This document shows, one piece after another, positions 34,114-46,119 of a stretch of DNA of 64,000 bases; position 1 is the first letter of the stretch, and the number at the start of each line of letters is the position of its first letter. Under the pieces are notes generated by a model. That model was not told where the DNA came from. It was given only the letters and a program-made list of their open reading frames with translations, and searched no databases. The position numbers were made by a program, and so were the translations under genes. The DNA is taken from positions 186,001-250,000 of the forward strand of contig NZ_ML660166.1 in assembly GCF_007004725.1 (NCBI RefSeq), given 5' to 3'. The stretch comes from Aliikangiella coralliicola. Lineage in GTDB: Bacteria > Pseudomonadota > Gammaproteobacteria > Enterobacterales > Kangiellaceae.

Positions 34114-34406
34114 TGGCAAATCTGCATTTAATTTCACAGGCGATAAGCCCTGATAGCTTAAAATCCGCTTTTAGCCGCTATGTTTCGACTCAGGAGCCGC
34201 TTCTATTTATTGGCGAGTCAGTTGCTAGCCTGCTCGAACAAGGTGTTGCTGAGTTTTTAAAACAGGAAAACATTCCAAGTTATGCGCTAGTCGCTGACTG
34301 TCAACTTAGAGGGATAGCCTCTCAAATCCCTTCTTTTATTTCACAGATTAATGATGCCCAAATGGTTAACTTAATCGCGAATGCAAAGCAGACGATAAGC
34401 TGGTAA
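34113..34406 (+). CDS. tusB: sulfur relay protein TusB (DsrH-like)
   Basis: A 97-residue DsrH-family protein, the smallest subunit of TusBCD. Visible family features are a short N-terminal strand (LHLISQ), the IGESVASLL segment, and [11 protein letters not shown] with a cysteine near residue 67. The ATG overlaps the tusC stop. The identification depends mainly on length and position in a complete tusDCBE operon. Confidence 0.87.
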   Translation: MANLHLISQAISPDSLKSAFSRYVSTQEPLLFIGESVASLLEQGVAEFLKQENIPSYALVADCQLRGIASQIPSFISQINDAQMVNLIANAKQTISW

Positions 34407-34408
34407 CT

Positions 34409-34735
34409 ATGACCGATTTGCCCAATACAATTAAGACTGACGCAGAAGGTTATCTGCAAGATCCTCAGCAATGGGACGAATCAATCGCCGCCATTATTGC
34501 TAAACTCGAGGATATTGAACTCAGTGACGATCATTGGGAGGTAATCCGTTATGTGCGTCAATTTTACCAAGAGTTTAATACTAGCCCTTCGATACGTCCC
34601 CTGGTTAAGTATTTAGCCAAAGTATTGCCACCGGAAAAAAGCGGTAGCCTCTATTTACAAATACTGTTCCCCGAAGGTCCAGCCAAGCAAGCGACCAAAA
34701 TCGCAGGATTACCGAAACCAGCACGGTGCACCTGA
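34409..34735 (+). CDS. tusE: sulfur relay protein TusE (DsrC-like)
   Basis: A 108-residue DsrC-family protein. It shows [35 protein letters not shown], and the C-terminal GLPKPARCT with the conserved penultimate cysteine (Cys107). TusE accepts persulfide sulfur from TusD and hands it to MnmA for tRNA 2-thiolation. There is no dsrAB here, so a dissimilatory sulfite role is unlikely. It starts 2 bp after tusB and ends the operon. Confidence 0.94.
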   Translation: MTDLPNTIKTDAEGYLQDPQQWDESIAAIIAKLEDIELSDDHWEVIRYVRQFYQEFNTSPSIRPLVKYLAKVLPPEKSGSLYLQILFPEGPAKQATKIAGLPKPARCT

Positions 34736-34975
34736 GCAGTTTTTTAACAAATTTGCGAGTCATTTATGGGAAATCACAAATGGGCTGCTATAATCTCTCA
34801 CAGTAAACAATGATTCCGCTAAGCTGTTAAAATGTCTCAATATTGCTAATAATTCAGTTTAAATTCATAAAAAATAGATAATAATCCCTCTAAGCCTTAA
34901 CCTAATACGTAACTATTTTGATAAAATAGCGTCCATATGGATAACAACCCCAAGTACTATTGGAGAATAAAAGAA

Positions 34976-35578
34976 ATGAAAAAATTGATCGGCTCACTGA
35001 TTATTTTATTGGGATTTAACAGCATTGCTTTTGCTGACACAGATCCTTCAGACTATTTGAAGGGTGTAGCCAATAAAATGATTTCTGTTATTGAGCAGAA
35101 CAAAGAAGCTTTAAAAACTGACTCTAAACTTGCCGAAAACCTGGTTCGTACGCATCTGTTGCCAATTATTGACAAAGAAGCTTTTTCACGCGGAACACTA
35201 GGCAAGAAAACCTGGAAAACACTTTCAGACGAACAAAAAGAGTTATTTAAAAATGGTTACATAAGTCGCGTGATTAACAAATATGCTAAGGGCTTATCGC
35301 TTTATGATGGTCAAGCTTTCGTGTTCCAAAAAGCAGAAATTAGCAAAAGAACAGGAAATGCTCGCGTAAAAAGTGCGATGAAACAATCTGATTCAGAACC
35401 TTTAGACATTCACTACCACTTAACCAAAAAGTCAGGTAACTGGTTAATCACCAATATCATAGTTGCAGGAACAGATATGCGTAAAAGCTACAAAAATCAG
35501 TTTAAGCCAAGAATTAAAGAAATCGGAATGGACAAGTTCATTGAAGAACTCAATGCGCCTCCTAAAGCGAAGAATTAA
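34976..35578 (+). CDS. MlaC/Ttg2D-family periplasmic phospholipid carrier
   Basis: A 200-residue exported protein. I start at ATG 34976 (MKKLIGSLIILLGFNSIAFA, signal peptide); GGAG lies 10 nt upstream and a longer frame adds 13 residues before the signal. The mature part has the MlaC/Ttg2 layout: LLPIIDKEAFSRGTLGKKTWK, LSDEQKELFKNGYISRVINK and YHLTKKSGNWLITNIIVAG. MlaC shuttles phospholipids between the outer-membrane MlaA complex and the MlaFEDB transporter. None of these partners is nearby, so it is an orphan gene, perhaps a paralogue. Confidence 0.87.
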   Translation: MKKLIGSLIILLGFNSIAFADTDPSDYLKGVANKMISVIEQNKEALKTDSKLAENLVRTHLLPIIDKEAFSRGTLGKKTWKTLSDEQKELFKNGYISRVINKYAKGLSLYDGQAFVFQKAEISKRTGNARVKSAMKQSDSEPLDIHYHLTKKSGNWLITNIIVAGTDMRKSYKNQFKPRIKEIGMDKFIEELNAPPKAKN

Positions 35579-35589
35579 TATTGCGCTAT

Positions 35590-35619
35590 AAAAAAACCGC
35601 TTTTCAGCGGTTTTTTTAT
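35590..35619. terminator. bidirectional terminator between mlaC-like gene and serS
   Basis: The stem AACCGC/GCGGTT with loop TTTTCA is flanked by an A-run on the left and TTTTTTT on the right. The two genes converge here, so it can end both. Confidence 0.88.
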
Positions 35620-35658
35620 TCTTGATGAAAATAGCCTGGTTAACATAGCCAAGCAGGC

Positions 35659-37011
<1,353 letters not shown>

Positions 37012-37037
37012 TCACCAGATATTGTGCGTTTGATAAC

Positions 37038-37445
37038 TCAGCCGGTGGCTATTCTACCACCAAGCCAAGCGCCGACAAATACACAAATTAAGCATAAAAG
37101 GCAATTAGCGAGGACATTGACAAACAATTTCAGAGATTCTCCCTGGTTAAACAGCAATAGACTGTCTAACGCAAAGGCTGAGAAAGTTGTAAAGGCACCG
37201 AGAAATCCAACAAAAAAGAACAATAATTTCCCTACATTCCAGTGAGCGTCACTACTTTCAAGCCACATGTAAACCAATCCAGCTAAAAAACACCCAACAA
37301 CATTCACAACTAAAGTGCTAAAAGGAAATTCGGTGCCGGTAATCGCAGGTAGATATTCTCGAACCCAAAAACGCGCGCTTGCCCCTAATGCTCCACCAAG
37401 GGCAACAAACAACGTCGGTGCGAGTTTTGTTATAAGCATTTCCAA
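37038..37445 (-). CDS. crcB: fluoride channel CrcB/Fluc
   Basis: A 135-residue membrane protein with four hydrophobic helices, the dual-topology Fluc fold. Signature parts are GGALGASARFWVREYLP, FSTLVVNVVGCFLAGL (with the polar-track Asn) and GFLGAFTTFSAFALDSLLL (Phe box and Ser/Thr). It exports fluoride. It lies between rarA and serS with 52 bp and 95 bp gaps. The 52-bp gap is too short for a fluoride riboswitch, so no such control is seen. Confidence 0.94.
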   Translation of the reverse strand: MEMLITKLAPTLFVALGGALGASARFWVREYLPAITGTEFPFSTLVVNVVGCFLAGLVYMWLESSDAHWNVGKLLFFFVGFLGAFTTFSAFALDSLLLFNQGESLKLFVNVLANCLLCLICVFVGAWLGGRIATG

Positions 37446-37497
37446 ATTGACACCTTAGATGATAATTGACGGTCAATACCCGGAAGCGAAAATACGA

Positions 37498-38871
37498 TCA
37501 TTCCTTTAGACTTCTCAGCCGGTTTAATTTTTCTGCAATTTGCTTTTCCATGCCACGGTCAACCGGGTGATAGTATTCCGTTTCTCCTTTTTCGGCAGGA
37601 AAGTGCTTTTGGGACACGGCAAATGCGTCTGGCTCATCATGGTCATATTGGTAGGCAGTTCCGTAGTCCAGCTCCTTCATTAATTTAGTCGGTGCATTTC
37701 TTAGATGCAGCGGAACCTCGAAGCTAGCTTCGGCCTTGACCTCTGCTAAACAGTTTTTAAAAGCCTTGTAAACAGCGTTACTTTTCGGCGCAACCGCCAA
37801 ATAAACCACAGCTTGAGCAACGGCCAACTCTCCCTCGGGACTGCCCAGTCTTTGCTGAACATCCCAAGCGTTTATCGCCAACTGCAGACCCCTGGGGTCG
37901 GCATTACCAATATCTTCACTCGCCATTCTAACGACTCGTCTGGCGATATACAGAGGATCACAACCGCCGTCTAACATTCGGCAAAACCAATAGAGTGCCG
38001 CGTCTGGATTTGAGCCGCGAACGGATTTATGCAATGCTGAAATTTGATCGTAAAATGCTTCACCACCTTTGTCGAAGCGCCGAATATTTTCACCGACAAT
38101 ATCCGCAACTAACTTTTCATCGATCGTTCTAGTTGATTCATCGGTTTCGCTTGCATTCCCTTCTTGCCCGCCAACATCAGAAAGATCACTCGCCATTTCT
38201 AACAAGTTTAATAATCGCCTGGCGTCACCGTCGGCAATATTAATTAAAAGATCTTTAGCTGCGTCTGTCACATTAAGCTTGAGTTTACCGAGCCCTTTCT
38301 CTGGTTCCGTTATCGCGCGATTGAGAATATCTTTTAGCGCTTTATCATCGAGAGATTTTAGGACGTAAACCCGTGCACGTGACAACAAAGCGTTGTTAAC
38401 TTCAAAGGATGGGTTTTCTGTTGTTGCTCCAATAAAGATAAAAGTACCGTCTTCAACGTAAGGTAAAAAAGCATCTTGTTGCGACTTATTAAAACGATGG
38501 ACTTCGTCGACAAACAGTAAAGTCTTCTTACCGATTTTTTGATGAAGCAGTGCTTGTTCCACAGCCGCTCGAATATCTTTAACGCTCCCAAGCACCGCAG
38601 AAATCGAAATAAAATGACAATCACATTGAGCAGCGATCATTCTAGCTAACGTGGTTTTCCCGGTTCCCGGCGGCCCCCAAAATAACATTGAATGTAGCTT
38701 TCCCTGGGCAATTGCCTGGTAAAGCGGTTTATCCGGGTCGAACAGGTGGGATTGACCGGCATAATCTTTCAATGCCGTCGGCCGCATTCGCGCGGCCAAC
38801 GGCAGCATCAAATCATTTTGAGTAGCGGCGTCACTCGTTGGTTGTGGTTCGTCATTAAAAAGATCTTGCAT
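37498..38871 (-). CDS. rarA: replication-associated recombination protein A (AAA+ ATPase)
   Basis: A 457-residue AAA+ ATPase related to clamp loader subunits. Walker A is WGPPGTGKTTLARMIA, Walker B is LFVDEVHRFNKSQQDAFLP, sensor 1 is FIGATTENPSFEVNNALLSR, and the C-terminal MgsA/RarA domain includes KSVRGSNPDAALYWFCRML. It acts at stalled replication forks with single-strand binding protein. It follows lolA by 100 bp, as in E. coli. A Ser/Glu-rich insert near residues 240-250 (GGQEGNASETDESTR) is an unusual local expansion. Confidence 0.95.
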   Translation of the reverse strand: MQDLFNDEPQPTSDAATQNDLMLPLAARMRPTALKDYAGQSHLFDPDKPLYQAIAQGKLHSMLFWGPPGTGKTTLARMIAAQCDCHFISISAVLGSVKDIRAAVEQALLHQKIGKKTLLFVDEVHRFNKSQQDAFLPYVEDGTFIFIGATTENPSFEVNNALLSRARVYVLKSLDDKALKDILNRAITEPEKGLGKLKLNVTDAAKDLLINIADGDARRLLNLLEMASDLSDVGGQEGNASETDESTRTIDEKLVADIVGENIRRFDKGGEAFYDQISALHKSVRGSNPDAALYWFCRMLDGGCDPLYIARRVVRMASEDIGNADPRGLQLAINAWDVQQRLGSPEGELAVAQAVVYLAVAPKSNAVYKAFKNCLAEVKAEASFEVPLHLRNAPTKLMKELDYGTAYQYDHDEPDAFAVSQKHFPAEKGETEYYHPVDRGMEKQIAEKLNRLRSLKE

Positions 38872-38970
38872 TAATCATGCTTCTTCGTGGTTAGACTTAT
38901 TCGCGTTTTTTCAGTCGTTCTTTACTTTAACTTATCACTCTATCGTGAATGATTTTATTTCGAACCATTT

Positions 38971-39699
38971 TTACTCCGAACCGTTTTCTAATGGCACTTC
39001 GCGAGAATCGATAACATCAACACCTTCAGGAATGACAAAACTAAATTGTGCCGAATCTAACTTTTGATTCACTTGTATATTGGAAAACTTAACGCTTGTT
39101 TTCTGACCCAGTGTATCAGCCATCAGTAACTCAGCTATTTTATTTTTCTCAAATAAAATATGCACAGAATCAAAAATATTGCCTTCTTTTTTAGGCGTTA
39201 ACTGAAATAATTCGCTATCAGGCTTATCTGCCAAGTCTACGGTAGTAATATTAAATGCTTCCGCTAAAGCTTCAGCATCACTGGTCATCAACAACAACGG
39301 AGAATCAGCGAGAAGCTTACTTTGATTTTGCACAGTAACCTGCTCCAACTCAGGATCATAGGTAAATACGTGGTCGCCGTCTGCAACGATCAACTGTTCA
39401 AAATTGAGTTTCACTTCCCATCGAAAATGATTGGGTCGCTGAATAGAAAACCGGCCGGATGAAAAATCAATTTCTTTGCCGTTTTCATTTTGCACACGTT
39501 GTTCAAAATCGGCTTGGTAGGTACGCAGATTTTCAATATTTTCAGCAAATTTCTGTACCGAAGAGCTTTCTTTTTTAGCGCCTTTTTTCACGTCTTCTTT
39601 TTCGCTTTTTAGGACCGAATCAGAATCATCTGCAGCGTAACAATTTAACGATGTCAGGCTAACAGCCAGTAAAACGGGTACTACTATTTTTTTCAACAT
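38971..39699 (-). CDS. lolA: outer-membrane lipoprotein carrier protein
   Basis: A 242-residue periplasmic chaperone that receives lipoproteins from LolCDE and passes them to LolB. Residues 1-22 are a signal peptide; a charged Ser/Glu/Lys-rich stretch follows (23-48) and is longer than in E. coli LolA. The family body begins at ENIENLRTYQADFEQRV and includes SSGRFSIQRPNHFRWEV, the open barrel strands and VRFSNIQVNQKLD-like SVKFSNIQVNQKL. It sits between ftsK and rarA, the conserved order. Confidence 0.94.
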   Translation of the reverse strand: MLKKIVVPVLLAVSLTSLNCYAADDSDSVLKSEKEDVKKGAKKESSSVQKFAENIENLRTYQADFEQRVQNENGKEIDFSSGRFSIQRPNHFRWEVKLNFEQLIVADGDHVFTYDPELEQVTVQNQSKLLADSPLLLMTSDAEALAEAFNITTVDLADKPDSELFQLTPKKEGNIFDSVHILFEKNKIAELLMADTLGQKTSVKFSNIQVNQKLDSAQFSFVIPEGVDVIDSREVPLENGSE

Positions 39700-39808
39700 G
39701 TCTTATTCCCAAATTGCGAATTTTTCAATTCGACAAAACTATTATAATCATTCCAATTTTATCATTCGCTGCTGAATGAAAAATGAATTTCAAGCTCATC
39801 GGCTATTG

Positions 39809-42112
39809 TTAAGCAGGTGGTGGAGGTGGCGCTAAGACCTCTCTGGAGCCATTTGATTGCATCTCGCTGACAATGCCCGCAGCTTCCATTTCTTCAATCA
39901 TACGCGCCGCCCGGTTATAGCCTATTTTCAAGCGACGTTGTACACCAGATATTGATGCCTTGCGCGTTTCGGTAACAATTTGTACGGCGTGATCATAAAG
40001 TTCATCTTTTTCACCGCCTTCATCAGCAGCGCCAGGCATTCCCGGGATCTCAACATCAGAAGCACCGGAAGTAATAGAGTCTTCATAAACAGGCTCGCCT
40101 CGTTTCTTCCAATCACCCACAATGCGGTGTACTTCATCATCATCAACAAATGCGCCATGAACACGAGTTGGAATACTTGTGCCTCCAGGTAGGTACAACA
40201 TATCCCCCTGACCCAACAACTGCTCTGCCCCGACCTGATCGAGAATGGTTCGAGAATCAATTTTCGATGATACCTGGAACGCAATTCGAGACGGAATATT
40301 CGCCTTAATCAATCCCGTAATAACATCAACCGACGGACGCTGCGTCGCCAACAACAGATGGATACCAGCAGCCCTTGCTTTCTGTGCTATACGCGCAATT
40401 AACTCTTCAACCTTTTTACCGACAATCATCATCATATCGGCCAACTCGTCGATAACAATGACAATCTTAGGCAATGGCTCAAGTTCTGGCGCTTGCTCAT
40501 CCATCGAATCCTGAGGTTGCCACAATGGATCTCTAATAGGCTCTCCGCGCTTGATGGCATCGTTAACTTTACGATTAAACCCTGCCAGATTCCTCACGCC
40601 AAGAGCGGACATTAATCGATAACGGCGCTCCATTTCGGCGACCGCCCAGCGAAGCGAGTTTGCCGCTTCCTTCATATCGGTAACGACCGGCGTTAACAAA
40701 TGAGGAATACCTTCATAAACGGATAATTCGAGCATCTTCGGATCGATCATAATCAGGCGTACATCTTCTGGTGTCGACTTATATAAAATACTCACGATCA
40801 TCGCGTTCAAGCCAACAGATTTTCCCGAGCCTGTCGTACCAGCAACGAGTAAATGCGGCATTTTTATTAAATCGATGACAGTAGGCGCACCTGAAATATC
40901 CTTACCAAGCGCCATACTCAAATTTGAACGTGAATCATCAAATGCACGACTGGCGATGACTTCTTTAAGCCTGACTATTTCTCGATTCTCATTTGGCACC
41001 TCGATTCCAATATAGGGCTTTCCTGGAATCACTTCCACGACCCTGACACTTGTGGTTGAAAGGGCTCTGGATAAATCTTTGGCCAGATTGGTAATTCTGG
41101 CAACTTTAACACCTGCAGCAAGGTCGAGTTCAAACCGGGTAATAACCGGTCCAGGATGAACCGCTACTACCTGTGCCTCAACCTTAAAGTCCGCTAGCTT
41201 TAACTCAACTAAGCGTGATAGCGCCTCCAGGGCTTCGTTAGACATGCTATTCGTATGAGGTTTTGGCTCATCAAGCAACCTAACCGGCGGCAATTCGCCT
41301 TCTACCGGCGTATCATCAAACAGGCTCACCTGCTTCTCTTTCTCTGTTCTCACACTCGGTTCAATTCGCTTAACTTCCTGGCTAATTTGAACTGGCGCCC
41401 GCTTTTCAATTTTGACTTTTTCTTGCTTAAATACGGCTTCTCTTTGTTGCTTGATTTCCTTTTGAGTTCGTTTGTCTTTAATCCGATCAAGCAATTCCAT
41501 ACTTTTTTGTGAAATCCAGGCAATTCCATCGAGCGTCATTTTGCCAACCCAGTCCATTAGCTGAAACCAGGAAATACCCGTAAATAAGGTCATTGAAGCA
41601 AAAAATGCGGCTAACAAGATGAGCGTTGCTCCAACAGAATTAAACCAGCTAACTAACAAATCCCCAAGCAACTTGCCTAGTACGCCACCCGATAAATAAG
41701 CATCCGCCATTTGCGGCTCGGCAAAATGTAGCGAAGAGATCGCAGCACCTAAAAGTAATGTAAAAATTAAGCCGAATAATCGAAAAGACCAAAACGCAAA
41801 ACTATTGGGTAGTGTATTTTTTCTTTCTCGAAAAAGCAGATAACCGGAATAGATCACCATAAATGGAAACAAAAACGCTAGATAACCGAACAAATGAAGG
41901 AAAAAGCTCGCAAACCAGGCGCCCGCACGACCCGATGCATTTTGAATTTCAATAACGTCTCCGGCCTTGGTCCAGCCGGGATCCTGCGATGAAAAGCTCC
42001 AAAGCGAAATAAAAAGAAATAATGCCAGGGCGATCAGCAAGATGAAGCCACCCTCTTTGACGCGTACCATCAAAATATTAACGACTTGTTGATGATCGTT
42101 ATTTTTACTCAT
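39809..42112 (-). CDS. ftsK: DNA translocase FtsK
   Basis: A 767-residue cell-division protein. Four membrane segments occupy about residues 18-185, followed by a short linker of roughly 90 residues (the E. coli linker is several hundred). The motor domain has Walker [17 protein letters not shown], Walker [15 protein letters not shown] and [20 protein letters not shown]. The C-terminal gamma winged-helix domain ([19 protein letters not shown]), which reads the KOPS sequences, is present, ending in a proline run. It pumps DNA during division and activates XerCD. The position between lrp and lolA matches E. coli. Confidence 0.96.
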   Translation of the reverse strand: MSKNNDHQQVVNILMVRVKEGGFILLIALALFLFISLWSFSSQDPGWTKAGDVIEIQNASGRAGAWFASFFLHLFGYLAFLFPFMVIYSGYLLFRERKNTLPNSFAFWSFRLFGLIFTLLLGAAISSLHFAEPQMADAYLSGGVLGKLLGDLLVSWFNSVGATLILLAAFFASMTLFTGISWFQLMDWVGKMTLDGIAWISQKSMELLDRIKDKRTQKEIKQQREAVFKQEKVKIEKRAPVQISQEVKRIEPSVRTEKEKQVSLFDDTPVEGELPPVRLLDEPKPHTNSMSNEALEALSRLVELKLADFKVEAQVVAVHPGPVITRFELDLAAGVKVARITNLAKDLSRALSTTSVRVVEVIPGKPYIGIEVPNENREIVRLKEVIASRAFDDSRSNLSMALGKDISGAPTVIDLIKMPHLLVAGTTGSGKSVGLNAMIVSILYKSTPEDVRLIMIDPKMLELSVYEGIPHLLTPVVTDMKEAANSLRWAVAEMERRYRLMSALGVRNLAGFNRKVNDAIKRGEPIRDPLWQPQDSMDEQAPELEPLPKIVIVIDELADMMMIVGKKVEELIARIAQKARAAGIHLLLATQRPSVDVITGLIKANIPSRIAFQVSSKIDSRTILDQVGAEQLLGQGDMLYLPGGTSIPTRVHGAFVDDDEVHRIVGDWKKRGEPVYEDSITSGASDVEIPGMPGAADEGGEKDELYDHAVQIVTETRKASISGVQRRLKIGYNRAARMIEEMEAAGIVSEMQSNGSREVLAPPPPPA

Positions 42113-42292
42113 TGAAATCTAATAACCCTTAAATAATCCCGATATTGACTTAAAGAAGCTTCAGCAAAAATAATCACTGAAAAATACCCTTTCGAAGAAT
42201 CTTTATGAATACCGACTCTTCTATAATTGATAGTAAAAAACGGTTCTAATATAAGTAGCGCTAAATCTAAACTTGCCCACTCAACGCAATTT

Positions 42293-42757
42293 CTAAGCGG
42301 GTATCTCAATGATTCCGCTTTCTTTGACTTCTTCCATCACTACATAGGTCCGAGAGCCACTGACGCCGGGCAATGTTAACAGGGTTTCGCCTAACAAATT
42401 ACGATAGGCGACCATGTCAGCCACGCGAGCTTTTACCAGGTAGTCGAAATCGCCCGATACAAGGTGGCACTCTAACACCTGAGGTAAATCAATAACAGAT
42501 TTTTTAAAGTCCTCAAAAACGTCTGGTGACGTTCGGGTAAGCCTGATTTCAACGAACACTAAAAGCGCCGCTTTTAACTTCTCAGGTGCCACCAACGCAG
42601 TATACCCTTTTATATACCCTTTCTTCTCCAAACGCTTCACTCTTTCTAAACAAGGTGTCGCGCTAAGGCCGACTCGCCGGGAAAGCTCCACGTTAGCCAT
42701 ACGTCCGTCTTTCTGTAATTCGCGTAAGATTGATCTATCGATACGGTCAAGTTCCAT
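42293..42757 (-). CDS. lrp: leucine-responsive regulatory protein
   Basis: A 154-residue Lrp/AsnC regulator. The helix-turn-helix is NVELSRRVGLSATPCLERV, with the diagnostic PCLERV turn, followed by KRLEKKGYIKGYTALV and the RAM effector domain (ECHLVSGDFDYLVKARV, LPGVSGSRTYVVMEEVK). It is very close to E. coli Lrp, so it is likely the global regulator rather than a local AsnC paralogue. It is divergent from ald across 172 bp; Lrp-family regulators often control alanine dehydrogenase. Confidence 0.95.
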   Translation of the reverse strand: MELDRIDRSILRELQKDGRMANVELSRRVGLSATPCLERVKRLEKKGYIKGYTALVAPEKLKAALLVFVEIRLTRTSPDVFEDFKKSVIDLPQVLECHLVSGDFDYLVKARVADMVAYRNLLGETLLTLPGVSGSRTYVVMEEVKESGIIEIPA

Positions 42758-42929
42758 AGGACCCAGCTTTCATGATCGGTATATTAAACCATTAAAGTTA
42801 AATTATTTAGTTAATTCTACTGCAACAAGCCAAATATAAGCAAGTTATTCTACAAAAGTGACGCTATACTAGCACAAAATTTTACAGCTAAATAAATAGC
42901 AGAATTAAATCCGTTTTGGAGGTGTTTTC

Positions 42930-44048
42930 ATGTTGATCGGTGTACCAAAAGAGATAAAAAACCACGAATATCGTGTCGGTATGGTTCCAGCTAGCGTCCG
43001 CGAAGTGGTTAGCCATGGCCACCAGGTAATTATTGAAACCAATGCCGGCGTTGGTATCGGGTTCAGTGATGAAGATTACATCGCTGCAGGTGCGGAAATC
43101 AGAGATTCAGCTGACAAAATTTTCGCTGAAGCGGAAATGATTGTTAAGGTTAAAGAGCCTTTAGCAGAAGAACGCGCCAAACTGCGCGAAGATCAAATTC
43201 TATTTACTTACCTTCATTTGGCACCTGATTTACCACAAACTGAAGATCTGATTAAAAGCAAGTCAATTTGTATTGCCTATGAAACCGTCACCAGCAATCA
43301 AGGAAGTCTGCCATTATTAGCGCCGATGTCTGAAGTTGCAGGACGTATGTCAATTCAAGCCGGTGCCCAATGCCTGGAAAAATCAAAATCAGGTCGTGGC
43401 ATGCTTCTTGGTGGTGTACCCGGCGTATCGCCCGCTAAAGTTGTCATTATCGGTGGTGGCGTTGTTGGGAGTAATGCAGCTCAAATGGCTATTGGGATGG
43501 GCGCGAACGTCGTGATCCTGGATCGCTCAATTGATGTACTTCGTCGTCTTGATGCTCAGTTTGGCGCTCAGTTAGAGACAGTATTTTCGAGCAAAGATGC
43601 GCTGGAAAAACATGTGCTTTCAGCCGATTTAGTGATTGGTGGCGTTCTGATTCCGGGTGCAGCAGCTCCTAAATTAGTGACTGCTGAGATGATCAAGAAA
43701 ATGAAACCAGGCTCAGCAGTCGTCGACGTTGCTATTGATCAGGGCGGTTGTTTTGAAACCTCAAAAGCAACAACACACGCGGAACCAACTTACATTGTTG
43801 ACGATGTCGTTCACTACTGTGTTGCTAACATGCCGGGCGCTGTGCCAAGAACTTCAACATTTGCACTGAACAATGCGACACTTCCTTTCATTATCAATAT
43901 CGCAAACAAAGGCTACAAAACCGCGTTAGAGGATGATGCTCACTTGTTAAACGGCTTAAATGTCCATAAAGGAATGGTCACCTGTAAAAGTGTCGCTGAT
44001 AATCTTGGCTTCGAATATGTTGAGCCTGCTGATGCCCTTAATGTGTAA
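42930..44048 (+). CDS. ald: alanine dehydrogenase
   Basis: A 372-residue NAD-dependent enzyme deaminating L-alanine to pyruvate. The conserved start MLIGVPKEIKNHEYRVGM has the substrate arginine; the catalytic histidine lies in FTYLHLAPDLPQT and the Rossmann loop in VVIIGGGVVGSNAAQMAIGM. The C-terminal block includes VDVAIDQGGCFETS and NMPGAVPRTSTFALNNATLP. GGAGG is 7 nt before the ATG. It is divergent from lrp and ends at a strong terminator. Confidence 0.96.
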   Translation: MLIGVPKEIKNHEYRVGMVPASVREVVSHGHQVIIETNAGVGIGFSDEDYIAAGAEIRDSADKIFAEAEMIVKVKEPLAEERAKLREDQILFTYLHLAPDLPQTEDLIKSKSICIAYETVTSNQGSLPLLAPMSEVAGRMSIQAGAQCLEKSKSGRGMLLGGVPGVSPAKVVIIGGGVVGSNAAQMAIGMGANVVILDRSIDVLRRLDAQFGAQLETVFSSKDALEKHVLSADLVIGGVLIPGAAAPKLVTAEMIKKMKPGSAVVDVAIDQGGCFETSKATTHAEPTYIVDDVVHYCVANMPGAVPRTSTFALNNATLPFIINIANKGYKTALEDDAHLLNGLNVHKGMVTCKSVADNLGFEYVEPADALNV

Positions 44049-44112
44049 GCCTATCAAAACTCATTTGCACAAGCTTTCTCGTTAATCTGAAAGCCAATAG
44101 CTAAGCGCAATA

Positions 44113-44135
44113 AAGCCCCATCATTGGGGCTTTTC
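44113..44135 (+). terminator. terminator of ald
   Basis: A 6-7-bp stem AGCCCCA/TGGGGCT with loop TCAT, followed by TTTTC. It is about 65 bp after the ald stop. The first unit of a 22-bp tandem repeat starts within its T-run. Confidence 0.85.
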
Positions 44136-44172
44136 TAATTCTGTAGACATGCTTTTCTAATTCAGTAGACAT
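44129..44172. repeat. 22-bp tandem duplication
   Basis: GCTTTTCTAATTCTGTAGAC plus AT is followed at once by the same 22 bp with one change. It begins in the 3' side of the ald terminator, so the terminator tail has been duplicated. The rest of the gap to 44324 shows nothing else. Confidence 0.88.
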
Positions 44173-44324
44173 AATAATCAACGAAAAAATTCGAGTAGGC
44201 GAATTAGTAATTGAAATTCGACTATCATGCCCCCATGTTAGCAGCAGTCCAGCGGATCGAATTTGTTAACTGTTCGCTAATCGCTTATATTTTTAGAATT
44301 GAGAATCAAACTTAAGGTCTTTCT

Positions 44325-44861
44325 ATGTCGTCTCTTCAAGAACAATTACTTAAAGCCGGCCTTACCAGCAAAGATAAAGTCAACAAGGTCAATAGCGCCA
44401 AACGTAAACAAAATAAAATTAATCGAAAACACAAAATTGAACAGGTTGACGAAAATAAGCTTGAGGCAGAAAAAGCACTTGCTGAACAAGCTGAACGCGC
44501 GCGACAGTTAAATCAGGAAAAGAATGCGAAAGCTGAAGAAAAAGCGATTGTGGCGCAAATAAAACAATTGATTGAAGTTAATCAGCAAGTCACAGGCAAA
44601 CCCGTTGTTTCGTTTAACTTTTCAGACTGTGGCTCGATAAAGAAGCTGGAAGTATCCAATGAAGTTCATCGATATCTAACCAATGGTAAGCTGGCAATCG
44701 CACGATTTGACGAGCAATATTACCTGGTTCCCCCGGTGGTGGCTGAAAAGATTAAGGAGCGTTCTGAGGATTATGTTGTTTTATTAAATGACAAAGTTGA
44801 AGAGACCGATGAAGACGATCCCTATGCTGAATATCAAATCCCGGATGATCTGATGTGGTAG
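44325..44861 (+). CDS. DUF2058 family protein (YaiL-like)
   Basis: A 178-residue protein. The N-terminus SSLQEQLLKAGLTSKDKVNK is typical for the DUF2058/YaiL family, followed by a strongly basic then mixed-charge coiled-coil-like stretch (residues 25-75, NRKHKIEQVDENKLEAEKAL). The C-terminal domain (VVSFNFSDCGSIKKLEVSNE, IARFDEQYYLVPPVVAEKI) is compact. The E. coli relative is described as a nucleoid-associated protein, but its function is not settled. The gene stands alone. Confidence 0.88.
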   Translation: MSSLQEQLLKAGLTSKDKVNKVNSAKRKQNKINRKHKIEQVDENKLEAEKALAEQAERARQLNQEKNAKAEEKAIVAQIKQLIEVNQQVTGKPVVSFNFSDCGSIKKLEVSNEVHRYLTNGKLAIARFDEQYYLVPPVVAEKIKERSEDYVVLLNDKVEETDEDDPYAEYQIPDDLMW

Positions 44862-44872
44862 ACAATTAAAGT

Positions 44873-44917
44873 ACCTTATTTGTGAATACCTTTATTTTTG
44901 AATACCTTTATTTGTGG
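44873..44917. repeat. 15-16-bp tandem repeat, three units
   Basis: ACCTTATTTGTGAAT, ACCTTTATTTTTGAAT and ACCTTTATTTGTGG follow one another directly after the DUF2058 stop. They belong to the general set of short imperfect duplications. Confidence 0.8.
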
Positions 44918-45088
44918 AAAACAGGGGTTATTGATTTTTGCAATCGAAATATAATTTTTGATCTATTGAGTCAAAGCGGTTTCCCTCTTAAAATTCGCTA
45001 TCTAATTTTTAAACAGAATATTTTTCATACTAATTAAGTTTAATATTGATTAAATATTGTCATTATCAAACGTATCAATTTGGAGTAA

Positions 45089-46045
<957 letters not shown>

Positions 46046-46064
46046 AGCCAGGTTCACACCAAAA

Positions 46065-46089
46065 CAGGCGCTCATATTTTGAGCGTCTG
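46065..46089. terminator. hairpin between trxB and the PilZ gene
   Basis: CAGGCGCTCA and TGAGCGTCTG pair with one G-T around a short loop, between convergent genes. It lacks a T-run of more than four on either strand, so termination efficiency is uncertain. Confidence 0.5.
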
Positions 46090-46119
46090 CTAGAACAAGT
46101 CTCAGAATCGATGACTCAG

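Noticed and set aside
37446-37497. Fluoride riboswitch ahead of crcB
   Set aside because: The 52-bp gap is too short and the conserved pseudoknot elements are not visible.
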